Shown here: piece by piece, positions 63,755 to 64,000 of the stretch
Layout of the letters: every line of letters begins with the position of its first letter
Numbering within the stretch: position 1 is the stretch's first letter
Assembly (NCBI RefSeq): GCF_025465935.1
Contig: NZ_JANLNV010000058.1
Span: 248,001 to 312,000, forward strand
Source of the DNA: Pseudomonas sp. 7P_10.2_Bac1
GTDB lineage: Bacteria; Pseudomonadota; Gammaproteobacteria; Pseudomonadales; Pseudomonadaceae
Reading direction: 5' to 3'
Length of the DNA stretch: 64,000 nucleotides
Notes under the pieces: generated by a model
Told to the model about the DNA's origin: nothing
Database searches by the model: none
What the model saw: only the letters and a program-made list of their open reading frames with translations
Program-made: the position numbers and the translations under genes

Positions 63755-64000
63755 ATGCCCGCACCTGTTACAGGTTCAACGCTGAATGCGCCCACGGTGA
63801 AAACCGTGGGCTTTCTGGTGATACCAAACTTCACCACAATCGGTTTTGCCTCTGCGATTGAAACCCTGCGCATGGCGAATATGGCCGCGCGTCATGAACT
63901 GTTTCGCTCGGTGATCATCGCGCCCAACCTGGACCCGGTCATCGCCAGCAATGGCATGCGCATCCTGCCGGACTACGCCATCGATGACGCACCAAAACTG
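63755..64000 (+). CDS. GlxA/AraC-type transcriptional regulator, N-terminal part (3' end outside window)
   Basis: The frame opens at ATG 63755 with a good GGAG ribosome binding site and runs to the window end without a stop. It encodes VGFLVIPNFTTIGFASAIET and LRMANMAARHELFRS, the start of a DJ-1/PfpI-type amidotransferase-like sensor domain that precedes an AraC-type DNA-binding domain in the GlxA/GbdR/CdhR regulators. The DNA-binding part is beyond the window. The ligand is unknown; proximity to tauA may be coincidental. Confidence 0.82.
   Translation, partial: MPAPVTGSTLNAPTVKTVGFLVIPNFTTIGFASAIETLRMANMAARHELFRSVIIAPNLDPVIASNGMRILPDYAIDDAPKL

Overview
The window is a typical fluorescent Pseudomonas chromosome segment. 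The protein families (GdhB, an HsbR/HsbA pair, SbcCD, PepN, a MoxR/Bat cluster, MlaA without a lipobox), the high G+C of most genes, and a dispersed palindromic repeat of the type found between Pseudomonas genes all point that way. No tRNA, rRNA or CRISPR array was seen.

Layout. 1-3159: end of an amidase gene, a minimal nucleotidyltransferase, a Cho-type nuclease and a GNAT acetyltransferase. 3571-9636: a five-gene chaperone-usher fimbrial operon (pilin, chaperone, usher, tip adhesin, second chaperone), its first two genes A+T-rich. 9633-9885: remains of a DadA-like oxidoreductase gene whose middle is deleted. 10364-14694: an accessory island. It holds a tight three-gene cassette on the minus strand (MazG-like pyrophosphohydrolase, EVE-HNH endonuclease, nuclease-DUF2075 helicase), followed by wreckage of a mobile element: an Rz spanin pseudogene, an IS3-family transposase remnant and the first 47 codons of a tyrosine integrase. 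The integrase remnant lies head-to-head against the 5' end of dusA, the known target of DusA-associated integrative elements. The cassette is the best candidate in the window for an undescribed anti-phage or modification-dependent defence system.

14798-28152: dusA, hsbA-hsbR, mlaA, a RidA-like gene, a DUF4404 gene, the large NAD-dependent glutamate dehydrogenase gdhB, an acidic hypothetical protein, an amidohydrolase, and a divergent EamA transporter/LysR pair. 28359-35198: a moxR-DUF58-DUF4381-batA-batB-batD operon with overlapping start and stop codons. 35320-40789: sbcD-sbcC-GST. 40902-43958: a divergent module with a membrane-anchored catalase-like protein and a cytochrome b561 on one side and an ECF sigma factor with its anti-sigma factor on the other. 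Both sides carry the same GGAAT-N16-CGTCT promoter pattern.

44178-64000: a small secreted protein, a lactonase-fold beta-propeller, a 1558-residue dermonecrotic-toxin-like (DUF6543-type) protein, pepN, a DUF2797 protein, yeaC, an operon of nadK, a phosphoesterase and a rhomboid protease, a DUF1853 protein, a second cytochrome b561, a PLP-dependent ACC deaminase/D-cysteine desulfhydrase-type enzyme, a penicillin-binding protein 2, a taurine-type binding protein, and the start of a GlxA/AraC-type regulator cut by the window end.

All calls come from reading translated sequence and DNA by eye. Family names rest on recognised motifs, and no database search was run.
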